DNA from: CAWUKT01 sp964352215
GTDB taxonomy: Bacteria; Bacteroidota; Bacteroidia; J057; JADKCL01
Length of the DNA: 64,000 nt
Reading direction: 5' to 3'
NCBI GenBank assembly: GCA_964352215.1
Contig: CAYGRE010000016.1
Location: forward strand, 14,783 to 78,782
Position 1 is the first letter of the stretch, and the number at the start of each line of letters is the position of its first letter. Made by a program: the position numbers and the translations under genes. A model generated the notes under the pieces. The model was not told the origin of the DNA. It was given only the letters and a program-made list of their open reading frames with translations, and made no database searches. Below, in pieces: positions 50,685-60,433 of the stretch.

Positions 50685-53606
50685 CTATCGGACCAGAAAC
50701 TTTGCCAGCACCTTTGCACCAAGGTCGTTTTCCAGCTGCATAAAGTACATTCCGGGGCGGAGTGTAGAAATATCAACTGGGAAGCGGCCTTTCTGTATAG
50801 TAATGACTGAGACTGACTCCTGAATCATCGTTCTACCGCCCAGATCAATTACCTCTACCTTGATTACTTCTGAAACCAACCCCTCCTTCCAATCAACATT
50901 GATAAGGCCATGGGCTGGATTAGGATACAGAGCAGCTTCCCCGCTGCCAAACCCATCTTCCAGTGCCGTCACTTGGTCAAACTTGAGGAGTAAAAGATCT
51001 TTCCCGGTAGTATCTCCTGACTGCCAACCGGCAACATAAAGCTCTCCCCCCTGCCCATAAACCATTCCCAATCCAACACTTTCAAGACCTCCTCCGGGAT
51101 AATAGTCGAAAATCCAATTGGCCCAGCCACCCGGATTCGTATTGACTACCCTCATCCGGGGCGGAGAATCTCCATTCAAGCCCGCCGAGACCATTCCTCC
51201 TCCTGCGGTGGGTAAGAGAGCCCTGGCCCCTACCTCTTGCGCATTGGCTCCATTTCCATAATCCTGCTGCCAGACCAGGTTGCCAGCGGGATCGTATTTG
51301 GCCACAGAATATTTATAAAAACCAGTCCGGCCACAGACATAGACATTACCTAAAGCATCTGTCTCCAAATCCTCAGGTTCTGCATAGGCCAGACCATTTC
51401 CGGGAATCAACCCGCTCCAAAGAAGGCTTCCGGATGAATTGAATTTGTAGGTTCCCCAACGGTAACCTTGCAACAGACTATCTTCTCCCCGACCCAGGAG
51501 AATTGGGTTCCCAAAAGGGTCTATGGTAAAGTCAGAATTCGCGTTGGAAGTTCCGGCAGTATGTTCAAGGGAGGAAACCAAGTTACCTGTCTGGCCCAGT
51601 TTTCGATATGCCAGGTTCCCATCCAGTTGTCCGGCAAACCATACCTCGTTTCCATCCGGCATAATCTTGGTAAGGTCACTGAACCCATAAAAAGCCGTAG
51701 GGTTCTGAGGAAGTAAACGTTGTCCCCAAATACGGGTACCACCTGAATTGTATTTAGCGACATACCAAGCCTCTTTGTTGATGGCGAAGCGGTCGTTGGC
51801 TCCCAGGTAAATATTCCCGGAGCCGTCGAAGGCTACGCATTTAGCCGTCTGAACCAAACCGGGAGTGTTGGTCTGAAGGGTATCCCACCAGAGCAGGGTC
51901 CCATTGGCAGCAATATGACAGAGATACAAGGCCTGGTTACCATTGTTCTCAATGCTACCATGCCCAGCCATAGCAACATGCCCCAACGCATTTACATCCA
52001 TGTCCATCGCCCAAAAGGATGCGCTGAATGGCAGCATGTAAACAGTATCCATTAACAAAGTTCCAGCGGGGTCAAATTTGGCCAGATGAAAGCCATAGTG
52101 GGTATTGGATCCTGTGACACGTCCTCCCAGATATATATTTCCGGCACCGTCCTTTTTTAAAGCTATGAATTCCTCCTTTCCGTTGACCTTACGCCCGGCT
52201 AAACTATACCAAAGGCTGTTTGCTGCAAAGTCCATCTTCAAATTCACCAAGTCCCGATTGCGGTAATTTTCCTTGGCCTGTCCGGTGAGCAAAACGGCAC
52301 CACTGGATGCCACCCAAAAATCTACCAGGAACTCCTGCCCATCTCCCGGACCATTCCATTCCCGTTCCCGAATTTTTCCGCCAGCACTGTCCAACTCCAT
52401 GACAATAAAGTTATCCGGATAATAATTGAACAGGGAATCCACACTTCTAACCCCGGCTAAGAGCAGGTTTCCAGATGGGTGAAACTTCAAAGTGTGCCGA
52501 ATTTCAGGCTGCACAGTATAGGAAGCATCTATTGGTTTGTCCCAGACAGTTTGGAGACCAGAAGTACTCTTCCAAAGGTGGCGGCCTTCGCTGAAAAGGT
52601 TATCCATGAACTGATAAGTGACATAGACACTTCCGTCGGAAGCGATTCCCATTGAGTAAGGGATCAAATACAAGGTATTGGTTAAAGACAGCACATTGTA
52701 CCCGGTCTGATTTCCATTCTGGTCCAGCGCCAGTAATTTCAGCTGATGATCATTTTGGTTCTCATCCAACAGCAGCAGCACCAGCTCCCCAGCTGAATTC
52801 AGGCTCATTTCAATACTTCTCAGGGAAGCGAAATTCGGCAATGTGGATGCGTAACTGGTATCCCAGGTGATCAGACCACTTGTCCCCACCTTATAAACAC
52901 ACATGTCTGCCGCAGGGCCTCCTCCGACCAGACCATTGCTACCCGTGACATACACATCACCCGTTGGTCCGACTTCCATGTCCCAGACCGATTGATACAG
53001 GAGCGTTGCCCCAACCCTTCGGTTTTGGTATACGGCGCTCCCTCCTGAATCATATCTTAGGACAAGAATATCCCTGGTGGAGGACTGTGACTCAGAAGTA
53101 CCACAAATCGTCGCCTCACCGCCTGCAGTCACATGCAACTCAAGGGCAATATCTTCCATATTTCCCGTTCCGTCATAGACCGCCTGCCAGAGCATGGAAC
53201 CTGCCGGATCGTACTTTATCAAGAGGATATCAGGACTGGAAGGGGAAGAAACAAAACTATTCACCAGTGCATAGACGTTGCCAAGCGCATCCGTCCCGAC
53301 ATCAATCGCTTCGTCATTTTTGAGAAAACTGTTGTGATACCCTTTCTCCCACAAGAGTGCACCATTGAGATCAAACTTTTGCAGCAATATCTCAGTGCCG
53401 GTCGACGCATTCTGTTTTACTTCACCCAGCACCAGGACATTGCCCAGGCCATCCTCACAGATCGCCTTTCCAATATCAGCACCGTCCACCCGGGAGTTCA
53501 CGGTTCGCGTCCATTCCGGGGATACGGACTGGGCCTCAACAGGATTGAAAAACAACAAATAAGCAAAAAAGCAGAAGGTGAAACGCAATAGGTTTAGTTT
53601 GAGCAT
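50685..53606 (-). CDS. Secreted SBBP beta-propeller protein with T9SS type A sorting domain
   Basis: 973 residues. Signal peptide 1-26 ('FFAYLLFFNPVEAQ'). Residues about 30-880 are a series of propeller blades with the pattern 'D-x-x-GNVY-V-G' and 'YDPAGSMLWQ' (for example 'DALGNVYVCGRTGFY'), as in SBBP or 'delta-60' repeat proteins. The C-terminal 80 residues are a T9SS type A sorting domain ('LYPNPAHGLINV', 'GRTMIQESV', 'PGMYFMQL', ending 'AKFLVR'). Exported to the cell surface or medium; ligand unknown. It shares its propeller type with the N-terminal half of the 1821-residue adhesin. Single gene, minus strand. Confidence 0.85.
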   Translation of the reverse strand: MLKLNLLRFTFCFFAYLLFFNPVEAQSVSPEWTRTVNSRVDGADIGKAICEDGLGNVLVLGEVKQNASTGTEILLQKFDLNGALLWEKGYHNSFLKNDEAIDVGTDALGNVYALVNSFVSSPSSPDILLIKYDPAGSMLWQAVYDGTGNMEDIALELHVTAGGEATICGTSESQSSTRDILVLRYDSGGSAVYQNRRVGATLLYQSVWDMEVGPTGDVYVTGSNGLVGGGPAADMCVYKVGTSGLITWDTSYASTLPNFASLRSIEMSLNSAGELVLLLLDENQNDHQLKLLALDQNGNQTGYNVLSLTNTLYLIPYSMGIASDGSVYVTYQFMDNLFSEGRHLWKSTSGLQTVWDKPIDASYTVQPEIRHTLKFHPSGNLLLAGVRSVDSLFNYYPDNFIVMELDSAGGKIREREWNGPGDGQEFLVDFWVASSGAVLLTGQAKENYRNRDLVNLKMDFAANSLWYSLAGRKVNGKEEFIALKKDGAGNIYLGGRVTGSNTHYGFHLAKFDPAGTLLMDTVYMLPFSASFWAMDMDVNALGHVAMAGHGSIENNGNQALYLCHIAANGTLLWWDTLQTNTPGLVQTAKCVAFDGSGNIYLGANDRFAINKEAWYVAKYNSGGTRIWGQRLLPQNPTAFYGFSDLTKIMPDGNEVWFAGQLDGNLAYRKLGQTGNLVSSLEHTAGTSNANSDFTIDPFGNPILLGRGEDSLLQGYRWGTYKFNSSGSLLWSGLIPGNGLAYAEPEDLETDALGNVYVCGRTGFYKYSVAKYDPAGNLVWQQDYGNGANAQEVGARALLPTAGGGMVSAGLNGDSPPRMRVVNTNPGGWANWIFDYYPGGGLESVGLGMVYGQGGELYVAGWQSGDTTGKDLLLLKFDQVTALEDGFGSGEAALYPNPAHGLINVDWKEGLVSEVIKVEVIDLGGRTMIQESVSVITIQKGRFPVDISTLRPGMYFMQLENDLGAKVLAKFLVR

Positions 53607-53710
53607 TCGATCTAAATTGACTTTCTATTCATAAGATACTAGAATCAAGCTGAAAGGGCAAACTCCTGTTAACCGGAGAAGACAAATAGGATGATTGTAT
53701 TTTTTCGAAG

Positions 53711-55738
53711 CTATGTGGGAAATCGAATCAGGAAAGTTGTTCCCTGTCCCACTTCTGTCTCCACCTTGATGCTCGCTTTCGTGGCATCCAGAAGTACTTT
53801 CACAATGTAGAGCCCCAGCCCATTCGAAGACTCACCACCCGTGGGGCGATTGCTCAATTTGGCAAATCGCTGGAACAATTTGGGGATTTCTGATTTTTGA
53901 ATGCCAGGCCCTTGATCGGTAACTGAGCACCAGGGACCATCCTTGTCCTTTCCCCAACTCAATTCCACCTTGGTCCCATTACGCGAAAACTTGATGGCAT
54001 TGGAAAGCAGATTGTCCATCACCCGGATCAAATAGGGAGGATGGATGGTAGGCTGGATGGGGGTGTCGGGTGGGCTCAGGACCAGTTCGATCCCCTTTCT
54101 GGAGGCTGTATCATGGAATTGTTCTTTCAATTCTGCAAAAATGGGGGCCAGGTCCTGCTGGACCAATCCCGGTGTTCTTCCCTGCCCTGCCTCACTCAAG
54201 ATCAATATATCGGCGACCAGATCCTTGCCAGCTTTCAAGACATTGGTCATCATATCCAAAGCCGCCAATTGGGTATCGGACAAGCCTCCTTCCATACTGA
54301 GAAGCCCCATCAAACCTTCGATCTTACTCAAAGGAGCCTTCAGGTCATGGGCGACAATGCCTACCAACAGTTCATTCTCTGCCGTCAACTCCTTCAGCTG
54401 TTGGTTTTGCCGGACCAAGGTCTTGTGCTTGGTGTAGACCTTATTATTGAGCTTACGGAGCTTCAATACAAAATAGGCCAGCAGCAAACCAATGGTAAAA
54501 ACCAGGGCGATAATGGCCAGAAAAAACTGTGTATTCCTCCTATTTTCCGCCACCGTAGCCTCGTTCATTTCCCGGAGGATCTCGTTTTCTTTTTCTGACT
54601 GCCCTGTCTCGTACTCGATCCTAAGTTCCTCAATCTGCCGGGATTTCTCTTCTGAATACCACTTCTCCCGAAGCCTGTCCACTTCCCGGAAGGTCTGCAA
54701 CCCATGCTCAAAATCTCCAAGGGTGCTGAATATCTCCGACCGCAACTGAAACATTTCCAGTCTTTGCAAAACGTCATCGGTAGAGTCTATTTCCAGCAAA
54801 CTTTTATTGAACCAGTACTCTGAGGAATCAAATTCAGATTGCAAGGCGAAGGAGATGGATTTGGCTTCCATGGCCAGGGCTATTTCTTCCCGCAAGGTAA
54901 GCTCGGGGAGGATGTCTCCGGACTGTTGAAAATAGGACAACGCCCCTTCGAAGTTCTCCTCGGCCAGTTCAACTTCTCCCATGGTAAAATAGGGAAACAA
55001 CAATGAACGAGAATCATCTGCTTTCATCGCAACCTCAATCCCAGCTATCAGATAAGGTTTTGCCTCCTCAACCCTCCCCATCTCCAGCAAATAAGTGCCC
55101 GCGTTGTTGTAAATATTTGACTTCAGGCCAAAGGTGGTTTCACTGAATTTCCCGGCCAGGGACAGAGCGGAATCCTGCAATTGAAAGGCCTTTTCAAGAG
55201 AGCCATCAGTCCCATATAACCGTGCGAGATTCCCCAGGCAATCGATTTGCCCAAAAGTATCCTGAACGCTTATGAATTCATCCATTGCACTCAGGTAGAG
55301 TTCGATCGCATTTTCAGGCTGCCCCAATCTCGCCTTCATATTCCCAATTGCATTCTTAACCTCAGCCCTGAACCCGACCGAGTCTATGATTTCCAATTGA
55401 TTTTCGATCAATTTGGCAATAGGCTCAGCTCTGGTACTGAAAGCCCCACGATCGAGAAAGATAACCCTATGTCCAAGGGTATAGACCCAGTCTTTTTGTA
55501 AACCAAGCTCTCCGTAGATCGCAACCGCAGAGTCAAGGGAAGCCAGTGCGGAATCAAACCGGGTTTCTTTCAGTTCCAATCCCAAAGCGAGCCAGGCGTC
55601 CGCTACTTCTTTCCCTTCGGAGGTCCGGATCACCTGCCAAAGGCTATCCTGATAAGCACCTTGTCCATGCGCAATGCCTCCTGTCAAGGTGAATGACAGC
55701 AACAGAAAAAGGACGATTTGGTAGAAGAATTTCTTCAA
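53711..55738 (-). CDS. TPR sensor histidine kinase
   Basis: 675 residues. Signal peptide (1-26), periplasmic TPR array at about 30-370, one transmembrane helix at about 400-420 ('TQFFLAIIALVFTIGLLLAY'), coiled coil, then a HisKA domain with His464 in 'GIVAHDLKAPLSKIEGL' and an HATPase_c domain with N box 'NLLSNAIKFS', G1 'DQGPGI' and G2 'SNGLGLYIV'. It should autophosphorylate His464 on an extracytoplasmic cue sensed through the TPRs. No response regulator is adjacent. ATG start 82 bp downstream of truC on the same strand. Confidence 0.92.
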   Translation of the reverse strand: MKKFFYQIVLFLLLSFTLTGGIAHGQGAYQDSLWQVIRTSEGKEVADAWLALGLELKETRFDSALASLDSAVAIYGELGLQKDWVYTLGHRVIFLDRGAFSTRAEPIAKLIENQLEIIDSVGFRAEVKNAIGNMKARLGQPENAIELYLSAMDEFISVQDTFGQIDCLGNLARLYGTDGSLEKAFQLQDSALSLAGKFSETTFGLKSNIYNNAGTYLLEMGRVEEAKPYLIAGIEVAMKADDSRSLLFPYFTMGEVELAEENFEGALSYFQQSGDILPELTLREEIALAMEAKSISFALQSEFDSSEYWFNKSLLEIDSTDDVLQRLEMFQLRSEIFSTLGDFEHGLQTFREVDRLREKWYSEEKSRQIEELRIEYETGQSEKENEILREMNEATVAENRRNTQFFLAIIALVFTIGLLLAYFVLKLRKLNNKVYTKHKTLVRQNQQLKELTAENELLVGIVAHDLKAPLSKIEGLMGLLSMEGGLSDTQLAALDMMTNVLKAGKDLVADILILSEAGQGRTPGLVQQDLAPIFAELKEQFHDTASRKGIELVLSPPDTPIQPTIHPPYLIRVMDNLLSNAIKFSRNGTKVELSWGKDKDGPWCSVTDQGPGIQKSEIPKLFQRFAKLSNRPTGGESSNGLGLYIVKVLLDATKASIKVETEVGQGTTFLIRFPT

Positions 55739-55819
55739 TTCGCAGATAGTTCACAGGTATTCATCAATATAAGGATTTATCTGCTGGACGAAAACTCTAT
55801 CAATTGGAACGTCTGGCTT

Positions 55820-56521
55820 TCACACCAAATTGTTCCATTGCTGACCAAACCCGAGGACTTTCATCATCGACAACATCTCCGGTTCCGGGGTAGTCTCAAG
55901 TTCGAGCAAGGTTCTTGAATAGGGGTGAACAAAGACAAGCTTCCAAGCAAGTAGCATCAGCATTTCCGACTGAAACTGTTCCCTCCACATGCGGTTGTGG
56001 TGGCGGGGACCATGCTTCCGATCTCCCAGGATGGGATGCCTCAAATGGTTGAAATGCCGCCTGATCTGGTGCATGCGACCTGTTTCCGGTTGCACCTCTA
56101 AGAGCGAATAACGAGCAGTCGGATAACGGCTCACCGGAATAGCCAATTCCGCGGTGGCCATTCGTCGGTAACTGGTCACTGCTTCCTGCAATTCCCCATC
56201 CCCATCTTTTTCCAGGGGACGCTCGATCCGCCCTTGCTCCGGAGTATGTCCGCGGACGATGGCCAAATAGGTCTTCTGAACCTTACGGTCCTGAAACTCC
56301 CCAACCAAAAGCCGCGCTGCCTCTGAACTCAGGGCAAAGACGATCACTCCCGCAGTCGGACGGTCCAAACGGTGCACCGGAAAGACCTTTTGTCCTATCT
56401 GATCCCGCAGTCGCTGCAACAGGAAATCAGTATCCTGAGAAATGCGGGTACGATGGACCAACAAACCGGGTGGTTTGTGCACCGCCACATAATACTGATC
56501 CTGGTAAATTAATTGCAGCAT
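55820..56521 (-). CDS. truC: tRNA pseudouridine(65) synthase TruC
   Basis: 233 residues from ATG 56521, chosen because 'MLQLIYQDQYYVAVHKPPG' aligns with the E. coli TruC start; an upstream ATG adds 13 residues. RluA-type catalytic Asp53 in 'PVHRLDRPTAGVIVF'. The TruC-like 'RDQIGQKVFPVHRLDRP', 'ARYSLLEVQPETGRMHQIRR' and 'RHPILGDRKHG' are visible. It isomerises uridine 65 in certain tRNAs. It is divergent from the UbiA operon (77 bp to the TTG start) and upstream of the histidine kinase. Confidence 0.88.
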   Translation of the reverse strand: MLQLIYQDQYYVAVHKPPGLLVHRTRISQDTDFLLQRLRDQIGQKVFPVHRLDRPTAGVIVFALSSEAARLLVGEFQDRKVQKTYLAIVRGHTPEQGRIERPLEKDGDGELQEAVTSYRRMATAELAIPVSRYPTARYSLLEVQPETGRMHQIRRHFNHLRHPILGDRKHGPRHHNRMWREQFQSEMLMLLAWKLVFVHPYSRTLLELETTPEPEMLSMMKVLGFGQQWNNLV

Positions 56522-56598
56522 ATCGTGAAGATGCGAATTTCCAAACCAATGGAGTAGCATTTCGGTTACCTTTATAGCTGAGTATTCAAAGTATTACA

Positions 56599-57477
56599 TT
56601 GACCCATCCTTTCGACAGAGACACCCTCAAGTTGTTGAGAATACCCTTCTCATTCTTCTTGTTACCTGTATTCCTTTTGGCGGTCAGCCGGGTGGAATCG
56701 GTGGAGCTCTGGTCGTTTATCGGGATCTTCATTGCCCTCCACCTGTTTATATATCCTGCCAGCAACGGGTACAACAGCTATATCGACCAGGATGAAGGTC
56801 CCATTGGTGGTCTGGAAAAGCCTCCCAAACCAAGCCGGAACCTGTTCTGGGCTGCACTTGTATTTGACATCACAGGACTTGCCCTCGCCTTGTTCATAGA
56901 CTGGCAAGCCTTCCTGCTCATCCTGGGTTATATGCTGGCCTCCCGCGCTTACAGCAGCCCTCAGTTGAGGCTCAAAGGGATGCCCATCATCGGTTTCCTC
57001 ACTGTTATGGTTTTCCAGGGAGCCGCTACTTTCGCTATGACCTACTTAGGGGTCAGCAATGACAGCTGGCAGGAGCTGGCCAACCACTGGCCCATGCTCA
57101 TCGCCAGTTCCTTCCTGATTGCAGGGGTCTATCCCCTCACCCAGGTTTACCAACACGAAGAAGACCTCGCTGCCGGTGACCGAACCATTTCAATAATGCT
57201 GGGCTACCGGGGAACATTCGTATTTTCTATGCTTATGTTCCTGATTGCTTTCGTCTTCATCTTCATAGAATTCTTTCACTACGAACAATTGAACTACTTT
57301 TACATCTTTGCCGGCATGCTGGCTCCCTGCCTGATCTATTTCAATTGGTGGATGCTTCAGGTCTGGAAAAACCCGGACGCAGCAAATTTTAAGAATACCA
57401 TGAGGATGAATCTTATCGCATCCATCTGCATGAACATTGCCTTTTTCACCCTGATCCTCCTCAACAGCTTCGCATGA
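56599..57477 (+). CDS. UbiA-family prenyltransferase-like membrane protein
   Basis: 292 residues from TTG 56599; no ATG or GTG precedes the first helix. About eight hydrophobic helices. First Asp-rich loop reads 'NGYNSYIDQDEGPIGG': N59 and D63 match the UbiA NxxxD pattern, but the next Asp is D65 rather than four residues on. Second loop is 'QHEEDLAAGDRT', matching DxxxG-(D)-R/KT. UbiA enzymes attach isoprenoid chains to aromatic acceptors within the membrane. First gene of the operon, overlapping the polyketide synthase gene by 4 bp (ATGA), so its acceptor is plausibly the polyketide; alternatively it makes a lipid starter. Confidence 0.8.
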   Translation: MTHPFDRDTLKLLRIPFSFFLLPVFLLAVSRVESVELWSFIGIFIALHLFIYPASNGYNSYIDQDEGPIGGLEKPPKPSRNLFWAALVFDITGLALALFIDWQAFLLILGYMLASRAYSSPQLRLKGMPIIGFLTVMVFQGAATFAMTYLGVSNDSWQELANHWPMLIASSFLIAGVYPLTQVYQHEEDLAAGDRTISIMLGYRGTFVFSMLMFLIAFVFIFIEFFHYEQLNYFYIFAGMLAPCLIYFNWWMLQVWKNPDAANFKNTMRMNLIASICMNIAFFTLILLNSFA

Positions 57478-58586
57478 ACGGACGCATCGTCAACATAGCC
57501 ACGCAAACTCCGGAATTCGTTTTTCCCCAATCGGAGATCCTCGAATTCATGCAGAATTTCCATGGCAGAGAAGCCACCCTGGACAGGCAACTCAAGGTAT
57601 TGTACAGCCGGAGTAAGATCGACCAGAGATCATCTGTTTTGCCTGACTTCGCGCACGACTGTCCGGCTCCCCTCCTCTTCGCTGAGAACGGAACTCCCGG
57701 ACTCACCCAGCGCCTCGGTATTTTCCAGAAAGAAGCCATCCGGCTGGCAGCCTCAGCGTCAATCAAGGTCATGGAAGGGTTTTGCAAACCCGAAGAGATC
57801 ACCAATGTCATCGCCGTTAGTTGTACCGGGCTGTTCGCTCCCGGACTCGAATTCCAATTGATCAAGGAATTGAACCTCTCCCCTTCGGTGGAGCGTCATC
57901 CCATGAATTTTGTGGGTTGCTATGCCTCGGTTCCAGCCCTGCACCTGGCCAACCTTATTTGCCATAGCAATCCCAAAGCGCGGGTTTTGCTGGTGAGCGT
58001 GGAACTGTGCACCCTGCATTTGCAGAAGGATACCGACCGGGACACCCTCACTGCAAATGCGATCTTTTCCGATGGCTGTGCCGCCTGCCTGATTGAAGGA
58101 CCCGAAGTAGCTGAAGGAGTCGAAGGAGCTGCAACTCGGAAATCCGGCACAGGAAAAGCCCTGGAACTGGGGCAACATTTTGTCGAAGTCCATCCGAAGG
58201 GTGAAACCGACATGACCTGGGCCCCGGCTGAACGTGGCTTCCTGATCCGCTTGAGCAGCTACATCCCTCTCCTGATCAGTGAAGAAATCAGAGCATACAT
58301 TTTAAGAGCTCTGGAAAAAGAAAACTTATCTCTGGACCAAATCCAATGGGCCTTCCACCCCGGAGGAGCACAAATCATAGGAAAAATCAGGGAAGCTCTG
58401 AACCTGTCAGCCGCAGAAGTGGCCGTCAGCGAAGACGTCCTGCGCAAGCACGGCAATATGTCCTCCGCCACCATCCTCTATGTCTTGAAAGAGATCATGG
58501 ACCATCCCAGTGACCGGCAACACGTATTTGCCTCCGCCTTTGGGCCTGGACTCACCTTCGAAAGTATATTGCTCAAGCATGTTTAA
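57474..58586 (+). CDS. Type III polyketide synthase (chalcone/stilbene synthase family)
   Basis: 370 residues. Complete triad: Cys149 ('NFVGCYASVPAL'), His295 ('WAFHPGGAQII') and Asn328 ('RKHGNMSSATIL'), plus 'FGPGLTFES' at the C-terminus. Type III PKSs extend an acyl-CoA (often fatty) starter with malonyl units and cyclise it to resorcinols, phloroglucinols or pyrones. Start ATG overlaps the UbiA stop; the methyltransferase gene overlaps its end by 8 bp. The grouping with a methyltransferase and a flavoprotein parallels the srsABC phenolic-lipid operon of Streptomyces griseus. Product inferred to be an alkylated, methylated quinone or phenol. Confidence 0.92.
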   Translation: MNGRIVNIATQTPEFVFPQSEILEFMQNFHGREATLDRQLKVLYSRSKIDQRSSVLPDFAHDCPAPLLFAENGTPGLTQRLGIFQKEAIRLAASASIKVMEGFCKPEEITNVIAVSCTGLFAPGLEFQLIKELNLSPSVERHPMNFVGCYASVPALHLANLICHSNPKARVLLVSVELCTLHLQKDTDRDTLTANAIFSDGCAACLIEGPEVAEGVEGAATRKSGTGKALELGQHFVEVHPKGETDMTWAPAERGFLIRLSSYIPLLISEEIRAYILRALEKENLSLDQIQWAFHPGGAQIIGKIREALNLSAAEVAVSEDVLRKHGNMSSATILYVLKEIMDHPSDRQHVFASAFGPGLTFESILLKHV

Positions 58587-59283
58587 GCAGCGATCCAACC
58601 GGAAAGAACTTTTGGACGAGGAGGATATCCCCCGGGAACTGCTGTTCCAAAATCTCAGAGAATTGGAACTTGTCAATACCTGGTTGGGAGGCTTACAGAT
58701 TACCCTGGCCGGCTTCAAACATGTGCTGAAGAGCAGGGCCGGGAATACCCCGAAATTCAAAGTCGCTGACATCGGCTGCGGAGGTGGAGATGCTTTGCGG
58801 GCCATGGCCAACTATGCCGACCAAAAGGGGTTCCAAGCTAAATTCGTCGGCATAGACCTCAAATCTGATTGTATCGATTATGCCCGGAATGCCTCCGCCA
58901 AATTCGACACCATCAGTTTTGTTGAGGCTGATTACAAAGAGGCAATTCACAACGACCCTGAGATTACCCATGTGCATGCCGCCCTCTTCTGCCACCACCT
59001 GACCAACCAAGAGTTGATTGAACTATTTCGCTTTTGCCGCGAAGAGAAGAAAACCCTGATCATCAACGACCTCCAGAGGCACCCACTCGCCTATTACAGC
59101 ATCTGGGCCATTACCCGTCTCCTGAGAGGCAGCAAATTGGTCAAGCACGATGCCCCCCTCTCCGTCCTGCGGGGATTTAAAAAAAGTGAACTTCGGGAAT
59201 TGCTGGAGAAAGCAGGGATCAAAACCTACTACATGCGCTGGAAATGGGCTTTTCGTTACCTGATCATCGTCCCACATGAGTAA
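58579..59283 (+). CDS. SAM-dependent methyltransferase
   Basis: 234 residues from ATG 58579, overlapping the PKS gene by 8 bp; a longer frame upstream is inside the PKS gene. Class I Rossmann methyltransferase: motif I 'VADIGCGGGDALRAM' (about 62-76), 'FVGIDLKSDCIDYAR' (motif II), 'ALFCHHLTNQELIELF'. C-terminal half has 'RGFKKSELRELLEKAGI', common in methyltransferases acting on polyketides and quinones. Likely O- or C-methylates the product of the adjacent PKS, as SrsB does. Ends with an 8-bp overlap into the FAD oxidoreductase gene. Confidence 0.9.
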   Translation: MFKQRSNRKELLDEEDIPRELLFQNLRELELVNTWLGGLQITLAGFKHVLKSRAGNTPKFKVADIGCGGGDALRAMANYADQKGFQAKFVGIDLKSDCIDYARNASAKFDTISFVEADYKEAIHNDPEITHVHAALFCHHLTNQELIELFRFCREEKKTLIINDLQRHPLAYYSIWAITRLLRGSKLVKHDAPLSVLRGFKKSELRELLEKAGIKTYYMRWKWAFRYLIIVPHE

Positions 59284-60433
59284 ACTCGATTACGATATCG
59301 CCATTGTCGGGGGAGGTCTCGGCGGATTGAGCCTGAGCATCCTCATGGTACGCCAGGGTTGGCGGGTGGCCCTCTTTGAGAAAGAAACCTACCCCTTTCA
59401 CAGGGTCTGCGGGGAATACATCTCCAACGAAAGCCTCGATCTCGTCCAGCACCTCGGAGTTGACCTGAGTGATAGCCCACAGATTCACCGGCTGGCCATC
59501 AGTTCGATCAAGGGGCGGGTCCTGAAGGCCAACCTGCCACTAGGAGGGTTTGGAATTTCCCGCTACCACCTCGACCATCAACTGGCCCAAATTGCAGTTG
59601 CCGAAGGTGTAGACCTTTATGAAGGCGGACGCGTCGATCAAATCAAGTATATAGATGAAGGAGAAGGTAGATTTGAAATCAAGAGCCGAAAAGGGGAGTT
59701 TACCTCCCGCCTGGCCGCTTGTGCTTTCGGGAAAAAATCCAATCTGGATGTAAAACTGGACCGCGAGTTTGCCCGGAAGAAACCCAAGGCCAGCAACAAC
59801 TATGTGGGGGTCAAATACCATGTACGCCACCCTGATTTTCCACCTGACCTGATCGAACTGATGAACTTCAAGGATGGATATTGCGGGATGTCCATGATAG
59901 AAGATGGAAAATACTGTCTCTGCTACCTGACCACCGCTGCAAGTCTCCGCAAGCATGGCAACTCTATCCCGGAATTGGAAGAGAAAGTCCTCAAGCAAAA
60001 CCCACGGCTTGCAGAACGGTTGGAAAAATCCGAGCGGTTATTTACCGAGCCGGTGACCGTGTCCAATGTCAATTTCCAGGCAAAGTCAGTGGTGGAAAAT
60101 CATCTGTTGATGGTTGGAGATGCAGCTGGCAGCATTGCCCCCCTGGCCGGAAACGGAATGAGTATGAGCTTTCACGCTGCCTGGCTACTGAGTGGCTTGG
60201 CCGCGAAATTTCTACGCGGGGAAATGGACCGTGCACAACTGGAAGCGACTTATACCCAACTCTGGAAGGGAAAGTTCCAAACCAGAATCAAAGCTGGCAC
60301 CCGTCTCCAGGGACTTTTTGGCAAGACAGGCCCCACTGAATTGGCGATTGGAAGCCTCCGCTACCTGCCCTTTGTCACCCGACGCCTCATCAAACTGACC
60401 CATGGCAAGCCATTCTTCAAGGTGCCCGATTAA
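59276..60433 (+). CDS. FAD-dependent oxidoreductase (UbiH/geranylgeranyl-reductase-like)
   Basis: 385 residues. N-terminal dinucleotide fold 'DYDIAIVGGGLGGLSLSIL' with GxGxxG, and the second FAD motif at D282 ('LMVGDAAGSIAPLAGNG'). Pattern lies between aromatic hydroxylases (UbiH, PHBH) and geranylgeranyl reductases. In the operon it most plausibly hydroxylates or oxidises the methylated polyketide ring (the SrsC role); reduction of a prenyl chain is the alternative. Last gene, overlapping the methyltransferase gene by 8 bp. Confidence 0.9.
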   Translation: MSKLDYDIAIVGGGLGGLSLSILMVRQGWRVALFEKETYPFHRVCGEYISNESLDLVQHLGVDLSDSPQIHRLAISSIKGRVLKANLPLGGFGISRYHLDHQLAQIAVAEGVDLYEGGRVDQIKYIDEGEGRFEIKSRKGEFTSRLAACAFGKKSNLDVKLDREFARKKPKASNNYVGVKYHVRHPDFPPDLIELMNFKDGYCGMSMIEDGKYCLCYLTTAASLRKHGNSIPELEEKVLKQNPRLAERLEKSERLFTEPVTVSNVNFQAKSVVENHLLMVGDAAGSIAPLAGNGMSMSFHAAWLLSGLAAKFLRGEMDRAQLEATYTQLWKGKFQTRIKAGTRLQGLFGKTGPTELAIGSLRYLPFVTRRLIKLTHGKPFFKVPD

